Source: Thalassospira sp. MCCC 1A01148
GTDB lineage: Bacteria; Pseudomonadota; Alphaproteobacteria; Rhodospirillales; Thalassospiraceae
Assembly: GCF_001613795.1 (NCBI RefSeq)
Contig: NZ_LPVZ01000005.1
Span: forward strand, 1-64,000
Reading direction: 5' to 3'
DNA: 64,000 nt
This document shows, in pieces, positions 1 through 8,709 of the stretch. A program made the position numbers and the translations under genes. Position 1 is the first letter of the stretch; every line of letters starts with the position of its first letter. Below the pieces are notes generated by a model that was given only the letters and a program-made list of their open reading frames with translations, was not told the origin of the DNA and ran no database searches.

Positions 1-368
1 CCCATGCCCGCCATTATGGCGGGGCATTTATCATCTCGCCCGAAGCCAGCTTGACCGAAAACAGCCTTGATGTGGTCATGATGCCCGGTAACGGGATCGG
101 TGCCCTGTCGCGTTATGGCTTGGCGCTGACCTTGAACCGCTTGCATGTACAAAGTGATGTTTCGGTGGTCCGGGCTGAGCGCATCACGATCAACAGTCAT
201 TGCGGACCGGCACCACTGCAGATTGATGGGGAAAGTGCGGGTAAACTACCCTGTGAAATCAGTCTGTCACCCTATCCGGTACGGTTGATGGTGCCGCCAG
301 CATATGCGGCGCTTGCATCCGGATCGGATGATGTTCCGCAGGATTTGCTGCGCATTGCCGCAGACTAG
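1..368 (+). CDS. Diacylglycerol kinase-family lipid kinase, C-terminal part (5' end outside window)
   Basis: The open frame enters at base 3 and stops at 366-368, giving about 121 C-terminal residues. The text HYGGAFIISPEASL, then LDVVMMPG, a pair of arginine-rich beta strands (VVRAERITI) and the ending IDGES...P..I...PVRLMVPP match the C-terminal beta-sandwich of YegS/DagK-type lipid kinases, where a Gly-Glu pair follows the IDGE strand. The family phosphorylates diacylglycerol or related lipids at the inner membrane. The N-terminal nucleotide-binding domain with GGDGT lies upstream of the window, so activity cannot be judged here. No terminator is visible after the stop. Confidence 0.75.
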   Translation, partial: HARHYGGAFIISPEASLTENSLDVVMMPGNGIGALSRYGLALTLNRLHVQSDVSVVRAERITINSHCGPAPLQIDGESAGKLPCEISLSPYPVRLMVPPAYAALASGSDDVPQDLLRIAAD

Positions 369-703
369 CAGACGCCCCGACTGGGCAGTTCAGACACTAC
401 CGGCGCGGCGTGTTGCGAGCATGGCTTAGCAATAAAATTCAACCACCTTGTATGGCGGAAATCGACGCCTGTGGATCAATGTGCCTCATCATCTGGTCAA
501 TAATTGATCCGGTTGAACTTCTTTTTGTGATGAAAGAAGAATGTCTCCTTGAAGTTGCATTTCCTTTCCCCACTTTCATTTCAGGGCGGTACGTATGCCT
601 GGTTATTCCCCGTCCTCGTTTGAGGATAGTGGGGTCGTTGCGCGTTGCATTAGTCTGAGCTGGCGAAATTGATAACGGTCTTCGCCCTCTATGGAGAATG
701 ACA
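369..703. other. Intergenic region upstream of the chemoreceptor gene
   Basis: No convincing gene lies here. An 82-codon frame at 410-658 has no ribosome site or recognisable domain. Visible structure: an 11-bp palindrome TCAATAATTGA at 497-507, an inverted repeat TTCTTT/AAAGAA at 519-538, and a bulged hairpin at 608-634 (CCCC, TCCTC, GTTT loop, GAGGA, GGGG). These may belong to the promoter and leader of the chemoreceptor gene. I could not place a confident -35/-10 pair. Confidence 0.4.
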
Positions 704-2752
704 ATGGTTTCGGGGTCCTCTGCTTTGGTTCTTAACTCAGGTGGGTTGGCTAATATGCGGATAAAATCAAAAATTCTTGCTGGTTTCGCGGTGGTGTTGG
801 CAATTTTGATTGCCGCGCTGGGATTTGCCTATTTTACCTTCGTGGCGGTGTCGCATGATGTCGATGAATACGCACATTATGTCGAAGAAGCAGCCCTGAT
901 CAGCGAGATCGAAACACAGTTCCTGCGCTTTAACAGCCATGCACGTGAATTTGCCAATACCGCAGACCCGGCAGATGCCGAAGCAGTGATTACTTATGCC
1001 AAACAGCTTGAGCTGATGCTTGAAGATGCACACGAGCAGTTTGTCGGCGAAGAGCACCGGAGCCGCATCAAGCATATCGGTCAGGAGCTTGACGTTTATC
1101 TTGCAAGCTTTGCTTCGGCCAAAAGCCTCAGTGACGAGTATCATTCCCTGATCCTTGATCGCCTGGAACCAGACGGGATCAAGATCGTTGCCGATCTGGA
1201 CAAGCTGGTGGCACATGCCGAGGATACCGGCGATATCGAGCTGCTTAAACGCAGCGTGGCCGCGCGCGAGCATGCCCTTCTGGCGCGGCTTTACGCCAAT
1301 ATCCTGATTGGTCGTCAGGATGACAGTTTCGGTGCCAAATCTGCCGACGAATTTGCCAAACTTGAAGCCGCACTGGGCCGCATCGGGGATCAACCATTGT
1401 CTGGTGAACTTGTCGCCGTCCTCAACGAAGCCAAGGAACTGTTCGCTGATTACCGGCAGGTGTTTGACAAGATCCGGGCTGATGAACTGGAAATTGTCGC
1501 GACCGTTCATGGCACCATGCGCGAAGCGTCCGAGGGCATCATCGCCGATGCCGAGGCGCTGAAACAAGAACTGGTGGTGGCAGAAAAGAACATCTTTGAA
1601 AAAGTCGTCGGCGAAATCATTCTGGCCGAAACCGAAATCCTGATCGCATCAATCAGTGGTGCGGTTCTTGGCATGATCCTGGCCTGGGTTATGGGCGACC
1701 GTTTATCGCGTCCGATCATTGCCATCACGGCCATCATGCGCAGACTTGCCGATCATGATCTGGGCGTTGAAATCCCCGGACAGTCCCGCAAGGACGAGAT
1801 CGGCCAGATGGCACAGGCGGTTCAGGTGTTTAAAACCAATGCCATTCGCAATGACGAACTCGAAGCCGAAGCCCGCGCGCAGGAAGAACGTGCAAAGGAA
1901 GAGCAACGCCGGTTTATGAACCAGACTGCGGACAGCTTTACGAACAGTGTCGGCAGCATTATCGAGGCGGTGGCTGCTGCTGCTGTTGAATTGCAGGCAA
2001 CCGCAACAGGCATGTCCCAGATTGCCAGAACTGCGTCCGAGCAAACCACAGCTGTTGCTTCGGCCAGTGAAGAGGCAAGTGGAAATGTTGGTTCTGTTGC
2101 ATCTGCGACAGAAGAGCTTAACAGCTCAATCGAGGAAATTAATCGACAGGTTGTCTTTTCGACAGAAATTGCCAAAAAGGCGGTCGATCAGGCCCGTGAA
2201 ACCATGCGCGGTATTCAGGAACTCGTCGAGGCTTCCAACAATATTGATGAGGTTCTGAAACTGATTTCCGATATTTCGGATCAGACCAACATGCTGGCCC
2301 TGAACGCGACGATCGAGGCATCTCGTGCCGGTGATGCAGGCAAAGGCTTTGCGGTTGTCGCCAACGAGGTCAAGACCCTGTCGGCACAGACAGCCAAAGC
2401 GACAGAAGAAATTCGCGCGCAGGTCAACAGCCTTCAGGGCCGCACAGGCTTTGCGGCCAGCCAGATTGAACTGATCAGCAAAACCATCAGCGAAATGGAC
2501 GGAGTTGTCGCGACGATATCCTCGGCGGTGGAGGAACAGTCGGCAGCGACCCGCGAGATTGCCTTTAACATCGAACAAGCCGCAACCGGGACAACGGTTG
2601 TAAGTTCCAACATCGTTACGGTTTCACAGGCCGTAAACGAGGCGGGTACGGCGTCCAGTGACGTTCTGACCGCGGTTAGCACCTTGTCCGAGAATTTCAA
2701 TACCCTGAAAGGTGCCACAGACAGCTTTGTCAGTACCATTCGTGCTGCCTGA
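704..2752 (+). CDS. Methyl-accepting chemotaxis protein (membrane chemoreceptor)
   Basis: A transmembrane chemoreceptor that passes ligand binding to CheA/CheW and flagellar control. Counting from the ATG at 698: first membrane helix about 26-51, a roughly 260-residue helical periplasmic sensor region (large for a simple four-helix bundle, so perhaps a bimodular HBM type), second helix about 309-335, HAMP about 336-390, then the coiled-coil signalling domain. The hairpin tip has the highly conserved text ISDISDQTNMLALNATIEAS near residues 523-545. There is no C-terminal CheR/CheB tethering pentapeptide. I prefer the ATG at 704 because GGAGA at 693-697 is well spaced from it; 698 and 755 are in-frame alternatives. 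The ligand is unknown. It is a single gene with its own terminator. Confidence 0.93.
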   Translation: MVSGSSALVLNSGGLANMRIKSKILAGFAVVLAILIAALGFAYFTFVAVSHDVDEYAHYVEEAALISEIETQFLRFNSHAREFANTADPADAEAVITYAKQLELMLEDAHEQFVGEEHRSRIKHIGQELDVYLASFASAKSLSDEYHSLILDRLEPDGIKIVADLDKLVAHAEDTGDIELLKRSVAAREHALLARLYANILIGRQDDSFGAKSADEFAKLEAALGRIGDQPLSGELVAVLNEAKELFADYRQVFDKIRADELEIVATVHGTMREASEGIIADAEALKQELVVAEKNIFEKVVGEIILAETEILIASISGAVLGMILAWVMGDRLSRPIIAITAIMRRLADHDLGVEIPGQSRKDEIGQMAQAVQVFKTNAIRNDELEAEARAQEERAKEEQRRFMNQTADSFTNSVGSIIEAVAAAAVELQATATGMSQIARTASEQTTAVASASEEASGNVGSVASATEELNSSIEEINRQVVFSTEIAKKAVDQARETMRGIQELVEASNNIDEVLKLISDISDQTNMLALNATIEASRAGDAGKGFAVVANEVKTLSAQTAKATEEIRAQVNSLQGRTGFAASQIELISKTISEMDGVVATISSAVEEQSAATREIAFNIEQAATGTTVVSSNIVTVSQAVNEAGTASSDVLTAVSTLSENFNTLKGATDSFVSTIRAA

Positions 2753-2795
2753 GCCCCCGGATACCCAAGGTACCCAAGAAGTACCCAAACTTAAA

Positions 2796-2826
2796 ACGCC
2801 CGGCCAAATGGACCGGGCGTTTTTTT
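2796..2826 (+). terminator. Rho-independent terminator after the chemoreceptor gene
   Basis: Stem ACGCCCGG (2796-2803) pairs with CCGGGCGT (2813-2820), followed by a run of Ts. It sits between the convergent chemoreceptor and pmbA genes. Confidence 0.85.
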
Positions 2827-2852
2827 CGGGTGGTTGCCATGGCTGGTGGGTT

Positions 2853-4202
2853 TTACTGTCCGGCCAGGGTCATGCCATCGATGCGAAGCGTCGGGGCATT
2901 GGTGCCGTATTTAAACGTCAGGTCATTGGCCGGTTCGACAGAACGGAACATGTCCTTGAGGTTCCCGGCGACCGTTATCTCCGAAACCGGATAGGCCAGC
3001 ACGCCATTTTCAATCCAGTAGCCCGATGCCCCGCGCGAATAATCGCCCGTTACACCGTTGACACTGCTGCCGATCATCTCGGTGATATACAGGCCCGATT
3101 TAATGTCCTTGATCATGTCTTCGGGCGAAGTTGTGCCCGGTTCCATATAAAGGTTGGTGGTTGACGGGCTGGGCAGGCTTCCGGCGCCGCGTGATGCGTT
3201 GCCGGTCGATTTCAGACCCAGTTGACGGGCTGAACGCAGATCCATGATCCAGGTTTTCAGAACCCCGTTTTCGATCAGGTGGCGCTTCTGGTTTGCCACC
3301 CCTTCGGCATCAAACGGTTTGGACCGCAGGCCGCGTTTGCGATGCGGATCATCAATGATGTTGATATGCGGCGCGAAGATTTCGCTGCCCATCGCATCAA
3401 GCAGGAAGCTCGTGCCACGTGCAATACCCGATCCGTTAATGGCAGACGACAGGTGCCCGACGATAGATGCCGAAACGCGCGGATCATAGATCACCGGGAC
3501 CTGTGCGCTTTTGACCTTGCGCGGGTTCAGGCGCCGCAGGGTTTTTTCGGCTGCTTTTTTGCCGATATCAACCGGATCGCGCAGATCGGTCGAAAAGACT
3601 GCACTGTCGTAATCGTAATCGCGTTCCATGCCTGTGCCGGTCCCGGCCAACACTGACACCGAAATATGGCTGCCCGACCCGGCATAGGAATTGGCAAAGC
3701 CGTTGGTGGCTGCCAGCGTGATCTGGTGGCGCCCCCAGCCGGCTTCTGATCCTTCGGAGTTGGTGATGCCCTCGACGGAGCGCGCTGCTTCTTCACAGGC
3801 GCTGGCCCATTCGATCAGTTTGTCCTGATCAACCTCGCCCGGCTCGCAAAGCTCAAGCGCTTCGACATTGAAGGTTTCGGCAAGTTCACTTGGGTCGGCA
3901 ATCCCGCAATAAGGATCTTCCGGGGCATTTTTGGCCATCGCAACCGCACGTTCGACCAACTCGCCAAGCGCTGCGTCGCTGGTGTCAGATGACGATACAA
4001 CTGCCTGTTTTTTGCCAATCAGGACCCGCAGGCCAAGATCAGCCCCCTCGGAACGTTCAAGCTTTTCCATTTTGCCCAGACGTTGGGCAACCGAAAGCGA
4101 TGTGCCTTCGACATAAACGGCATCTGCATCGTCTGCACCGGCCTTTTTTGCCTGTGCCAGTAGGTCATTGATGCGATCAAGTGTCATGTCGGTTTTGGGC
4201 AT
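2853..4202 (-). CDS. pmbA: Metalloprotease-related protein PmbA/TldE
   Basis: PmbA (TldE) is the partner subunit of TldD in the TldD/TldE protease, which acts on unfolded or modified peptides and matures microcin-type peptides in enterobacteria. The 449-residue length is normal. The family text NASRGAGSLPSPSTTNLY, then GLYITEMIGSSVNGVTGDYSRGASGYWIENG split across the C-terminal third, is clear. There is no HExxxH zinc motif, as expected for the PmbA/TldE half; that motif is in the TldD protein at 36808-38241. The start codon at 4202 is preceded by GGGAGCCTCC. It is monocistronic, and its upstream region shares a sequence block with tldD. Confidence 0.93.
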   Translation of the reverse strand: MPKTDMTLDRINDLLAQAKKAGADDADAVYVEGTSLSVAQRLGKMEKLERSEGADLGLRVLIGKKQAVVSSSDTSDAALGELVERAVAMAKNAPEDPYCGIADPSELAETFNVEALELCEPGEVDQDKLIEWASACEEAARSVEGITNSEGSEAGWGRHQITLAATNGFANSYAGSGSHISVSVLAGTGTGMERDYDYDSAVFSTDLRDPVDIGKKAAEKTLRRLNPRKVKSAQVPVIYDPRVSASIVGHLSSAINGSGIARGTSFLLDAMGSEIFAPHINIIDDPHRKRGLRSKPFDAEGVANQKRHLIENGVLKTWIMDLRSARQLGLKSTGNASRGAGSLPSPSTTNLYMEPGTTSPEDMIKDIKSGLYITEMIGSSVNGVTGDYSRGASGYWIENGVLAYPVSEITVAGNLKDMFRSVEPANDLTFKYGTNAPTLRIDGMTLAGQ

Positions 4203-4426
4203 GGAGGCTCCCTTGTATCGGAATGTGTTTCTTACGTTATAGGGGGCACGAACGTTTTCGCATAGACCCGAAACAAAAAGCTGGTTTTGGTCTTGAATTC
4301 CTGCCTTGTTTCAGAGTTGGCAGGACGAAGGCCGAATGGCAAGGCTCGGTCAATTACAGATTTCAAACGGCTTTCTGTTATACTCAAATAAACAAGTCCT
4401 GATGATGCCAGATAAACGGGAACGCG

Positions 4427-5020
4427 ATGAACAAGCAGAGAATTCTTTCCGGGCTTAGTGTGGTCTGCCTGATCGGATTGGCCAGTCCTGCATTTGCGGA
4501 TGACAGCAAGACTGTGATGGAAGGCTGGGATGAAAATGGCTTATGGGAGCTGAATGCGAATGGCGAAACCGATCCGGTTTCAAGCGCGCAGTTCTATTCC
4601 GAAATGCGCTGGCAGGGCGGGAAATACGCCCGAAATTATCGCCATCAGATGCTGACCGGTGATTTTACCTGTGACGGCGTCCTTGATCGCATTGCCGGAT
4701 GGGTTGACCTTGATAACCCTGACGGTCCGTTTTTCGCAATGTTGTTTGTCACCAACCATGGTGCCAAAGATCGCAGTGAAATCCGGTACATTCCGTTCCA
4801 GCAGTCCGAGCAGTTTGCCCTTTGTGTCTTTGATGAAACGGCACCGCCGGTGTTGAGCTGGCAGGAAAACAGCACTGAATACATGGCCGAGGTTATGGGC
4901 GATGCGGATATGTGCAATTTCGCCATCCGCGTTGATGATTTCATGTGTGATGCGCCGCAGTTTTTCTATTCCGAGAAGCCGGATGAAAATGGTGATCACT
5001 GGATGTTCTTTAGGAACTAG
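4427..5020 (+). CDS. Secreted hypothetical protein
   Basis: I do not recognise the family. The 197-residue product begins with a clear Sec signal peptide (basic MNKQR, hydrophobic core, cleavage near AFA-DD at residue 25), so the mature protein is probably periplasmic. It is acidic, rich in aromatic residues, and has four cysteines (FTCDG, FALCVF, DMCNF, DFMCD) that could make two disulphides. A TATACT box at 4379-4384 could be its -10 element. It stands alone between divergent pmbA and convergent ubiD, sharing the terminator that follows. Confidence 0.75.
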   Translation: MNKQRILSGLSVVCLIGLASPAFADDSKTVMEGWDENGLWELNANGETDPVSSAQFYSEMRWQGGKYARNYRHQMLTGDFTCDGVLDRIAGWVDLDNPDGPFFAMLFVTNHGAKDRSEIRYIPFQQSEQFALCVFDETAPPVLSWQENSTEYMAEVMGDADMCNFAIRVDDFMCDAPQFFYSEKPDENGDHWMFFRN

Positions 5021-5042
5021 TCAAAACATTCAGGTCAAAAGA

Positions 5043-5070
5043 AAAGGCGGGTTTGAAACCCGCCTTTGTT
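5043..5070. terminator. Bidirectional terminator
   Basis: A 12-bp perfect stem AAAGGCGGGTTT/AAACCCGCCTTT around a single G has T-rich tracts on both strands. It lies between the convergent genes ending at 5020 and 5073. Confidence 0.85.
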
Positions 5071-5072
5071 AT

Positions 5073-6611
5073 TCAGTCCCGCCAGATTTTCTTGCCTGAT
5101 CCGGGCAGGCCATAGCGTTCCCATTTCTGATCCACACGGTCGATGATGTCATCTTCCATATAGATCTTTTCGCCCCATTCGCGGTTGGTTTCGCCGGGCA
5201 GCTTGTTGGTGGCATCAAGCCCCAGCTTGCCACCAAGTCCCGAAACAGGGGACGCGAAATCAAGGTAATCAATCGGCGTGTCTGTCACCGTGGTGATATC
5301 GCGCACCGGATCCATCCGGGTCGAGATGGCCCACATGACATCTTTCCAGTCGCGGACATCAATATCGTCATCCACGACAATGACGAATTTGGTGTACATG
5401 AACTGCCGCAGGAATGACCAGACGCCCATCATCACGCGCTTGGCGTGGCCGGCATAGGCCTTCTTCATTGAAACAACCGCGATGCGATAGCTGCATCCCT
5501 CTGGCGGCAGCCAGAAATCAACGATTTCCGGAAACTGTTGCTGCAGAAGGGGTACGAACACGTCGTTCAGTGCTTCACCCAGAACCGACGGCTCATCTGG
5601 CGGACGGCCGGTGAAGGTCGACAGATAGATCGGGTTCTTGCGCATGGTGATGGCGGTTACCGTAAAGACCGGGAAGTCTTCGACCGAGTTGTAATAACCG
5701 GTGTGATCGCCATACGGCCCCTCGGGCGCATATTCATCAAGCGAGACATAGCCTTCCAGCACAATCTCGGCCGTGGCCGGCACCTTGAGCGGGACGGTTT
5801 TGCAATCGACCAGTTCGACTTTTTCGCCGCGCAGAAGACCGGCAAACTGATATTCCGACAGGGTATCAGGGACCGGGGTGACGGCGGCAAGGATCGTGCC
5901 CGGATCCGCACCCAACACGATGGCTGCGGGAAGCGGATCACGCTTTTCCTGTTTCCAGCGCGCATGATGCTGCGCGCCACCGCGATGTTTCAGCCAGCGC
6001 ATGATGGTTTTGTTTTTGCCCAACACCTGCATGCGATAGATGCCAAGGTTGAACACGTCGCGCTTGTCACCGCCCTTGGCACCAGCACTTGGCCCCTGAG
6101 TCACGACCAGCGGCCACGTAATAAGTGGCGCCGGTTCGCCGGGCCAGCAGGACTGAACCGGTATTTTCGATAAATCGATATCATCGCCTTCGAGCACGAT
6201 TTCCTGACACGGTGCCTTGGAAACCGTTTTGGGCTTCATTGCCATGACGGTCTTGGCAAGCGGCAGCATCGAAAAGGCTTCGCGGATGCTGGCGGGCGGT
6301 TCGGGCTGTTTAAGGAACGCCAGTGTTTCACCAACTTCACGGAGTTCTTCGGGCTTTCGGTTCATGCCCGCCGCCACGCGGTCGACGGTGCCAAACAGGT
6401 TGACTAGAACCGGCATGTCGTATTTTTTGCCGTCATCGCCCACCACATTTTCAAACAGAACTGCCGGGCCACCTTCGGCCAGAAGGCGTGTCTGGATTTC
6501 TGTCATTTCAAGGTTGGGGGATACCGGTTCGGTGACGCGGACAAGGCGGCCGGACTTTTCCAGCGCTTCCATGAAGTCACGAAGGGATTGATAGGGCATG
6601 GCACCTGTCAT
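5073..6611 (-). CDS. ubiD: UbiD family decarboxylase (4-hydroxy-3-polyprenylbenzoate decarboxylase)
   Basis: Prenylated-FMN-dependent decarboxylase that removes the carboxyl group of 4-hydroxy-3-polyprenylbenzoate in ubiquinone synthesis. Length 512, close to the E. coli enzyme (497). Hallmarks: [21 protein letters not shown] at the N-terminus, GGPAVLFEN, the loop [19 protein letters not shown], and the active-site strand [11 protein letters not shown] near residue 298. An internal start at 6599 (MPYQSL) is also possible. The prFMN-making partner ubiX is not in the window; ubiA, the previous pathway step, lies 2 kb away on the same strand but in a different transcription unit. Confidence 0.95.
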   Translation of the reverse strand: MTGAMPYQSLRDFMEALEKSGRLVRVTEPVSPNLEMTEIQTRLLAEGGPAVLFENVVGDDGKKYDMPVLVNLFGTVDRVAAGMNRKPEELREVGETLAFLKQPEPPASIREAFSMLPLAKTVMAMKPKTVSKAPCQEIVLEGDDIDLSKIPVQSCWPGEPAPLITWPLVVTQGPSAGAKGGDKRDVFNLGIYRMQVLGKNKTIMRWLKHRGGAQHHARWKQEKRDPLPAAIVLGADPGTILAAVTPVPDTLSEYQFAGLLRGEKVELVDCKTVPLKVPATAEIVLEGYVSLDEYAPEGPYGDHTGYYNSVEDFPVFTVTAITMRKNPIYLSTFTGRPPDEPSVLGEALNDVFVPLLQQQFPEIVDFWLPPEGCSYRIAVVSMKKAYAGHAKRVMMGVWSFLRQFMYTKFVIVVDDDIDVRDWKDVMWAISTRMDPVRDITTVTDTPIDYLDFASPVSGLGGKLGLDATNKLPGETNREWGEKIYMEDDIIDRVDQKWERYGLPGSGKKIWRD

Positions 6612-6802
6612 CTAAAGCTTTGAAACCTGATTGTCTTCATACGCCGCGGAGCGGAACGGGACAACCTTGCTGTTATCAAATACGTCATTTGTAACCGGTT
6701 CGATCCATCCCTACATGATCTGACATTGCTGCGTTGCAGGGCGATGCATAATTTTGCGGTTTTGGTCAGCGCATCATTTGGTTATACATGGGCAAGGAAA
6801 AG

Positions 6803-6828
6803 GGTCGCGTGACCCACAGCACGCGACC
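6803..6828 (+). promoter_or_regulatory. Perfect hairpin in the leader of the DUF4170 gene
   Basis: GGTCGCGTG (6803-6811) pairs perfectly with CACGCGACC (6820-6828) over an 8-base loop, ending 21 bases before the Shine-Dalgarno site of the next gene. There is no T-run, so it is not a terminator. It may act in the mRNA leader or be a protein site. Confidence 0.45.
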
Positions 6829-6861
6829 TGGCAACTCACCAAAAGCATGAAGGACGCACAG

Positions 6862-7218
6862 ATGGCCAAGTACTGGGTTATCGGGGGCACCTATCAGGAT
6901 ACCGGTTTCGACAAGCCGATCGGCGAAGAAACCAAGATTGGTCCGTTTGGCAGCTTCGAAGAAGCCGAACAGCAATGGTCAAAAATGGCCTGGCAGTCGG
7001 TTGATGACGCAAATTCGCGTTACCGCATTGAACGACTTGAAGAATACTGGGTTGTCGGTGGCGAGTACGAAAGCACCGACTTTGAAAACCCGGTTGGTGG
7101 CGAAGAAGAGCGCCATGGCCCGTTCGCGACATTTGGCGATGCTGAAAAAGCATGGTCGAAACTGGCCTGGCAGCATGTTGATGACTGCAACTACCGCTAT
7201 CGCGTCGTAGAAGGTTAA
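6862..7218 (+). CDS. Small protein with two tandem DUF4170 repeats
   Basis: The 118-residue product is two copies of one unit: YWVIGGTYQDTGF...GPFGSFEEAEQQWSKMAWQSVDDANSRYRI, then YWVVGGEYESTDF...GPFATFGDAEKAWSKLAWQHVDDCNYRYRV. Each matches DUF4170, a small alphaproteobacterial domain of unknown function usually found singly. Start at 6862 is supported by AAGGA at 6850-6854; longer upstream frames lack this. No signal peptide or membrane helix, so probably cytosolic. The next gene starts 15 bases after the stop and may be cotranscribed. Confidence 0.85.
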   Translation: MAKYWVIGGTYQDTGFDKPIGEETKIGPFGSFEEAEQQWSKMAWQSVDDANSRYRIERLEEYWVVGGEYESTDFENPVGGEEERHGPFATFGDAEKAWSKLAWQHVDDCNYRYRVVEG

Positions 7219-7232
7219 GCCGGGCGACCAAC

Positions 7233-7973
7233 ATGTTTTCGTTATCTGATGCGCACATGATCACGGATTCCGTGTTGCGCGAGCAGGTCGAACAGCATCC
7301 ACGCGCGCAGGAACTCCTGCGCGCGTTTTTGTATCCTTACCCCGCGCCAGACCACGATTTTGTGTTTCGCGGCGGAGAAGTGATACCGATGTCTGACGGT
7401 GATATCGGCCCGATTACAAGCGGACGGACACCGGTTCTGGCTGTCGGGTCAAATCGCGCGCCCTTGCAGCTCAGTCGGAAATTTACCCATCAAAACCTGT
7501 CTGACGAAATTCCGGTGACGCATGGCTGGATGATGCATCACGACATAGTCTATTCGACCCATTTAACTGGTTATGGATCCGTTCCGGCAACATTGGCACC
7601 ATCGCCCGGAACGCGTGTGCGGGTGTCTGTTACCTGGCTGACCCCGCAGCAGCTTGCCCACATGCATGTCACAGAGTCCGTTCCGGCCCACTACAGCTAT
7701 CAGCAACTCCAGGGCCGCGATCTAGAGCTTGATTGCGGCGTGCGCCCGGATCACATCGGGATATACCAATCCGTGCGCGGGCATGTTTTTGAACGAGGCG
7801 CGGTTTATGCCCTGTCTGCGATTGAAGCCAGGGATCGCCGTTTCAAATCCCTTGAGCAATGGGAGATGATCGAACATTTCGCCAAACGCGCCGGACATCG
7901 CCATGGTCCCGGTTTTGTTTTGCGGGTGATTGACGATGTCGAGTTTCGCAGGTCGGTTGTTGATGTCGGCTAA
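7233..7973 (+). CDS. Conserved hypothetical protein, possibly gamma-glutamylcyclotransferase-like
   Basis: The 246-residue protein has no signal peptide. The segment TPVLAVGSNRAPLQLSRKF resembles the YGSN(M)xxxQL phosphate-binding loop that opens gamma-glutamylcyclotransferase-like folds, and a later SYQQLQGRDLELDCG segment could be part of the same beta-barrel, but the match is partial and function is uncertain. It follows the DUF4170 gene by 14 bases. Its stop codon shares two bases with the stop of the convergent methyltransferase gene (CTAA at 7970-7973). Confidence 0.7.
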   Translation: MFSLSDAHMITDSVLREQVEQHPRAQELLRAFLYPYPAPDHDFVFRGGEVIPMSDGDIGPITSGRTPVLAVGSNRAPLQLSRKFTHQNLSDEIPVTHGWMMHHDIVYSTHLTGYGSVPATLAPSPGTRVRVSVTWLTPQQLAHMHVTESVPAHYSYQQLQGRDLELDCGVRPDHIGIYQSVRGHVFERGAVYALSAIEARDRRFKSLEQWEMIEHFAKRAGHRHGPGFVLRVIDDVEFRRSVVDVG

Positions 7974-8677
7974 TTTCGGTCCGGCAAGAGCTGCCAGATC
8001 CGGGTGAACTTGTTGTCGGTGTCCTCGACCGCGACATCAACCGGAACGTCGTAGGTTTCAAGTTCGTCAATGTTATGGGTGGGCGCATAGGTCCGGCCGG
8101 GGTCGGCCAGGATGACCTTGGTGCCAAGGCGTGCCTCAGTCATCAGCCATTGCAGAACGGCGTTCGCCATATCTTGCTGATAGCAAACGTCGCCGGCAAA
8201 AATCACATCCCAGCGCCTTTCCGGGGCCGAGGTGCCAACAAGGTTTTCGGTCGTGGTCGGGACTTCAACGCCATTATGTTTGGCGTTCAGGCGGGTCGCG
8301 GTGATCGCCACCGGATCAATGTCGTTGGCAAGGATCTCGGCAGCCTCGGCCTGCACACAGGCAATTGCCTGCATGCCACCACCACAGGCGAAATCAAGGA
8401 CCCGCTTGCCGCGCACCAGTTCCGGGTGATCAAGGATATAGCGCGTGATCGCCTGTCCGCCCGGCCAGGCAAAGGCCCAATAGGGTGGCGGGATATCCAG
8501 TACACCCAGCATATCTTCGGTCGCCTGCCAAAGCGGGGTGATATGGGTCGCCAGATACATTTCGATTTCCGGTGCCAGCGGCACACGGGCGGGTACGGTA
8601 AAGGTTTCGATCAGATCGGCAAATTGCGGATCATCGACATCGGGCACCAGTGCGTCGGCAAAGACATTGTCGCTCAT
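7970..8677 (-). CDS. Class I SAM-dependent protein methyltransferase (ETF-beta lysine methyltransferase/PrmA-like)
   Basis: Contains PPYWAFAWPGGQAITRYIL, then VRGKRVLDFACGGGMQAI (SAM motif I), NDIDPVAITATRLNAKHN (motif II acidic residue) and DVIFAGDVCYQ. This pattern is typical of the METTL20/ETFB-KMT group and related to ribosomal protein L11 methyltransferase. The likely reaction is lysine methylation of a cytosolic protein such as the electron-transfer flavoprotein beta subunit; target choice is inferred from family similarity only. Length 235. It ends tail-to-tail with the preceding gene, and ubiA lies 32 bases upstream on the same strand, so the two may form an operon. Confidence 0.82.
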   Translation of the reverse strand: MSDNVFADALVPDVDDPQFADLIETFTVPARVPLAPEIEMYLATHITPLWQATEDMLGVLDIPPPYWAFAWPGGQAITRYILDHPELVRGKRVLDFACGGGMQAIACVQAEAAEILANDIDPVAITATRLNAKHNGVEVPTTTENLVGTSAPERRWDVIFAGDVCYQQDMANAVLQWLMTEARLGTKVILADPGRTYAPTHNIDELETYDVPVDVAVEDTDNKFTRIWQLLPDRN

Positions 8678-8709
8678 TCAGCGGCTTACCTTAAAAAAGG
8701 GGGAATTGG

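Noticed and set aside
410..658. 82-codon open frame before the chemoreceptor gene
   Set aside because: No ribosome site, no recognisable domain, unusual composition; it lies in the likely promoter and leader.
767..1567. 266-codon frame antisense to the chemoreceptor
   Set aside because: Shadow of the real gene with no homology features.
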